The notes under the pieces: generated by a model
What the model was told of the DNA's origin: nothing
The model's input: the letters and a program-made list of their open reading frames with translations, nothing else
Databases searched by the model: none
Position numbers and translations under genes: made by a program
Assembly: GCF_019797845.1 (NCBI RefSeq)
Contig: NZ_CP081864.1
Coordinates: 558,001-622,000, forward strand
DNA length: 64,000 nucleotides
From: Symbiopectobacterium purcellii
Lineage (GTDB): Bacteria; Pseudomonadota; Gammaproteobacteria; Enterobacterales; Enterobacteriaceae
Reading direction: 5' to 3'
Shown: positions 62,473 to 64,000 of the stretch, one piece after another
Position numbering within the stretch: position 1 is the stretch's first letter
Layout of the letters: the number at the start of each line of letters is the position of its first letter

Positions 62473-63101
62473 TGAGCAACTATTCCACTGATATTGAGAC
62501 TGCCGAATTAGGCGAAAACGGCCTCAGCAAAAAGGCTGGCTGGATCACGGTCTATCATGTGCATCCGGACACACGGGAATACTTGAGTGCCAGTGATGAA
62601 TATCTGATGGCGGACGTAGGTTTACCTGCGCACAGTTACCCCGATAAACCGGTGTTGCCGCCGGCGGGTCAGGCATTACGGCGCAGCCTTGACGGGTTGT
62701 CTTGGGAGCATGTACCCGATTATCGGGGTAAAACCGTTTACAACACCGGGACACGTGAAGCCTCGACTGTCGCGGCGATGGGTGAGCTACCCGAAGCGGT
62801 AATGCTACTGGCTCCGGCAACGGAATTTGATACCTGGAACGGCAAGAAATGGGTAACAGACAAAGCCGCCCAACACACAGCAGAAGTCCAAGCGGCGCAG
62901 CAGGCGGCAAAGCAGGAATTAGCTTCACGGCTGACCGTTGCGAGTGCGCGTATTCAGCCGCTACAGGATGCAGCAGACCTCGATATGGCCACGGAAGTAG
63001 AGAGGGCGCAGCTTGTCGCGTGGAAAAAATATCGCGTGCTGCTTAACCGTGTAGATATCAGCAAAGCGCCGGATATCGACTGGCCGGTAGTGTCGGAGTG
63101 A
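62469..63101 (+). CDS. Tail fibre assembly protein
   Basis: 210 residues. First 30 residues as in the other two copies, then VYHVHPDTREYLSASDEYLMADVGLPA and a distinct chaperone end. Overlaps the fibre (ATGATG) and its stop overlaps the next start. Confidence 0.82.
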   Translation: MMSNYSTDIETAELGENGLSKKAGWITVYHVHPDTREYLSASDEYLMADVGLPAHSYPDKPVLPPAGQALRRSLDGLSWEHVPDYRGKTVYNTGTREASTVAAMGELPEAVMLLAPATEFDTWNGKKWVTDKAAQHTAEVQAAQQAAKQELASRLTVASARIQPLQDAADLDMATEVERAQLVAWKKYRVLLNRVDISKAPDIDWPVVSE

Positions 63102-63315
63102 TGGCCGATGAGCTGGAAAAGCTCCTGCCTGAGGCGGTGAGCAATTGGGGTGATTACCACGCACCTGATGGCACGGTCATCAAAGAGGTGAACGTCGTCA
63201 GCTACGGCAGCATATCGCGTTACTGATTGAAGCGATACAAGACCTGTCCGCGAAAGTGAACGAGCAGCAGGTGTACATAGATGGGCTTAACGCGTTGATG
63301 CCTTTATATAAATTT
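63101..63315 (+). pseudogene. Fragment of a tail-spike intramolecular chaperone (peptidase S74-like), frameshifted
   Basis: MADELEKLLPEAVSNWGDYH to VVSYGSISRY ends at 63226. In another frame, QHIALLIEAIQDLSAKVNEQQ continues the same protein: the SYGxxHxxLIxAIQxL pattern ends S74 self-cleaving chaperones. The start of the parent gene is absent. Left over from an exchange of tail tips. Confidence 0.6.
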
Positions 63316-63337
63316 GTTTGTTTTCAGGAGATACAGT

Positions 63338-64000
63338 ATGGATTCTTTTAGTGAAGTAAAAAAAGTAAGTGTTTTCAATGTATTAATTTATCAAGAAATT
63401 AATATATTAAAACAAGAGTGTTGTTTTTTACTTGAAAAAGCAAAGATTTATTCTAATGGGTTACATCAAGCATGCATTATGATAAAAATTGCCCTTAATG
63501 ATGAGGAAGGTAATGTATTGAATGTATCTGAAAAACAACTTATTAACTATTTAAGTTTTTATTGCGAAAACGAAAATGAATTATCACCTTATGTAATTAT
63601 TGATAGAAACCAATATGAATATGTAACTCCAATTACTGATCTTCATGGCAGAAAATTATATCAACATGAAAAAAATGTTACAGAGATAAAATATTTCGTT
63701 AGAGCTATCAAAGCAGGTGAGTATAAAATATGTGTAAAATTTTCACCACCGGGATTTCAATCATCAGATTGCCCAGAGAAAAAAATTCACATCAAGGCAA
63801 TAGAGCAAGAGTCAATATATGACGAACAAGTTTATGTGACATATACTAATAAAAAACTCGAACATGAATTAGGATGGACAAGTTTCAGCAAGTACTTGGG
63901 AAGGTCAAGTGAACATTATTCAGGAAAGGTGCAAAAAAATATATATACTATGTTTCCAAGAAACACACATGCAGACAACACTAATATATTATCTTCACAT
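63338..64000 (+). CDS. A+T-rich unknown protein, runs off the window
   Basis: The ATG at 63338 has AGGAG nine bases upstream, and the frame stays open for all 221 codons to the edge. Begins MDSFSEVKKVSVFNVLIYQEIN; later stretches YVIIDRNQYEYVTPITD and EYKICVKFSPPGFQ suggest a beta-rich fold. No signal peptide. Composition is much more A+T-rich than the phage genes. It takes the cargo position after the tail module, like the HELTH gene. No family recognised. Confidence 0.65.
   Translation, partial: MDSFSEVKKVSVFNVLIYQEINILKQECCFLLEKAKIYSNGLHQACIMIKIALNDEEGNVLNVSEKQLINYLSFYCENENELSPYVIIDRNQYEYVTPITDLHGRKLYQHEKNVTEIKYFVRAIKAGEYKICVKFSPPGFQSSDCPEKKIHIKAIEQESIYDEQVYVTYTNKKLEHELGWTSFSKYLGRSSEHYSGKVQKNIYTMFPRNTHADNTNILSSH

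Overview
The window is a mosaic of at least three lambda-like prophages or remnants from one enterobacterial chromosome. P22/lambda-type immunity regions, a family 1 pectate lyase and CS1/CFA-I-class fimbriae suggest a plant-associated member of the Enterobacterales (Pectobacteriaceae is my best guess; the sequence does not prove it). No chromosomal housekeeping gene is visible.

Layout. (A) 1-7666: the right end of prophage A, a contractile-tail baseplate module (plug, hub, spike, gp25-like wedge, J-like protein, tail fibre, tail-fibre assembly protein) with two small cargo genes. (B) 8009-20402: the left arm of prophage B, with int, xis, two antirepressor-type genes, an IS903-like relic, a strongly A+T-rich HELTH metalloprotease-like cargo gene, a coiled-coil gene with 33-bp repeats, exo, bet, N, cI, cro, cII and a replication gene cut off at 20402. 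(C) 20403-27176: an xis fragment joined to a four-gene alpha-class fimbrial operon, ended by a deleted IS3 element. (D) 27212-30494: a frameshifted lipoprotein, a frameshifted podovirus-type tail fibre, its assembly protein and an Rpn-family nuclease. (E) 30495-38790: a second copy of the attachment region, int and xis, followed by a second fimbrial operon that is identical except in the tip adhesin. (F) 38775-40324: a pectate lyase whose last codons come from the IS3 end, then two IS903-like miniature elements. (G) 40582-63101: prophage C, with coiled-coil gene, tRNA-like gene, exo, bet, sieB (amber), N, lambda-type cI and cro, cII, replication gene with internal iterons, DnaB helicase, nin-like genes, Q, three antirepressor-type genes, pinholin/SAR-endolysin/Rz/Rz1, terminase, portal and scaffold. 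Its capsid gene is cut and joined directly to a tail fibre. (H) 63338-64000: an A+T-rich gene running off the window.

How it works together. In both early regions an N-like protein with an arginine-rich motif is encoded leftward, and related boxA plus two-hairpin elements lie in both the leftward and rightward leaders. Both CI repressors lack the glycine of the usual Ala-Gly autocleavage site, while four or five antirepressor-type genes (Ant, Rha, BRO-N) are present, several behind a terminator and a structured leader. I infer induction by antirepressor rather than by direct RecA cleavage. Prophage C probably cannot make particles because everything between capsid and tail fibre is missing.

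Stretches over 300 bases without a gene: 7667-8008 and 30495-30812 (attachment region), 32098-33147 (IS30 relic, promoter, miniature element; the first copy is 20509-21560), 26696-27211 (IS3 derivative), 43034-43347 (nothing recognised) and 44619-45213 (leader RNA, nut-like element, left operators).
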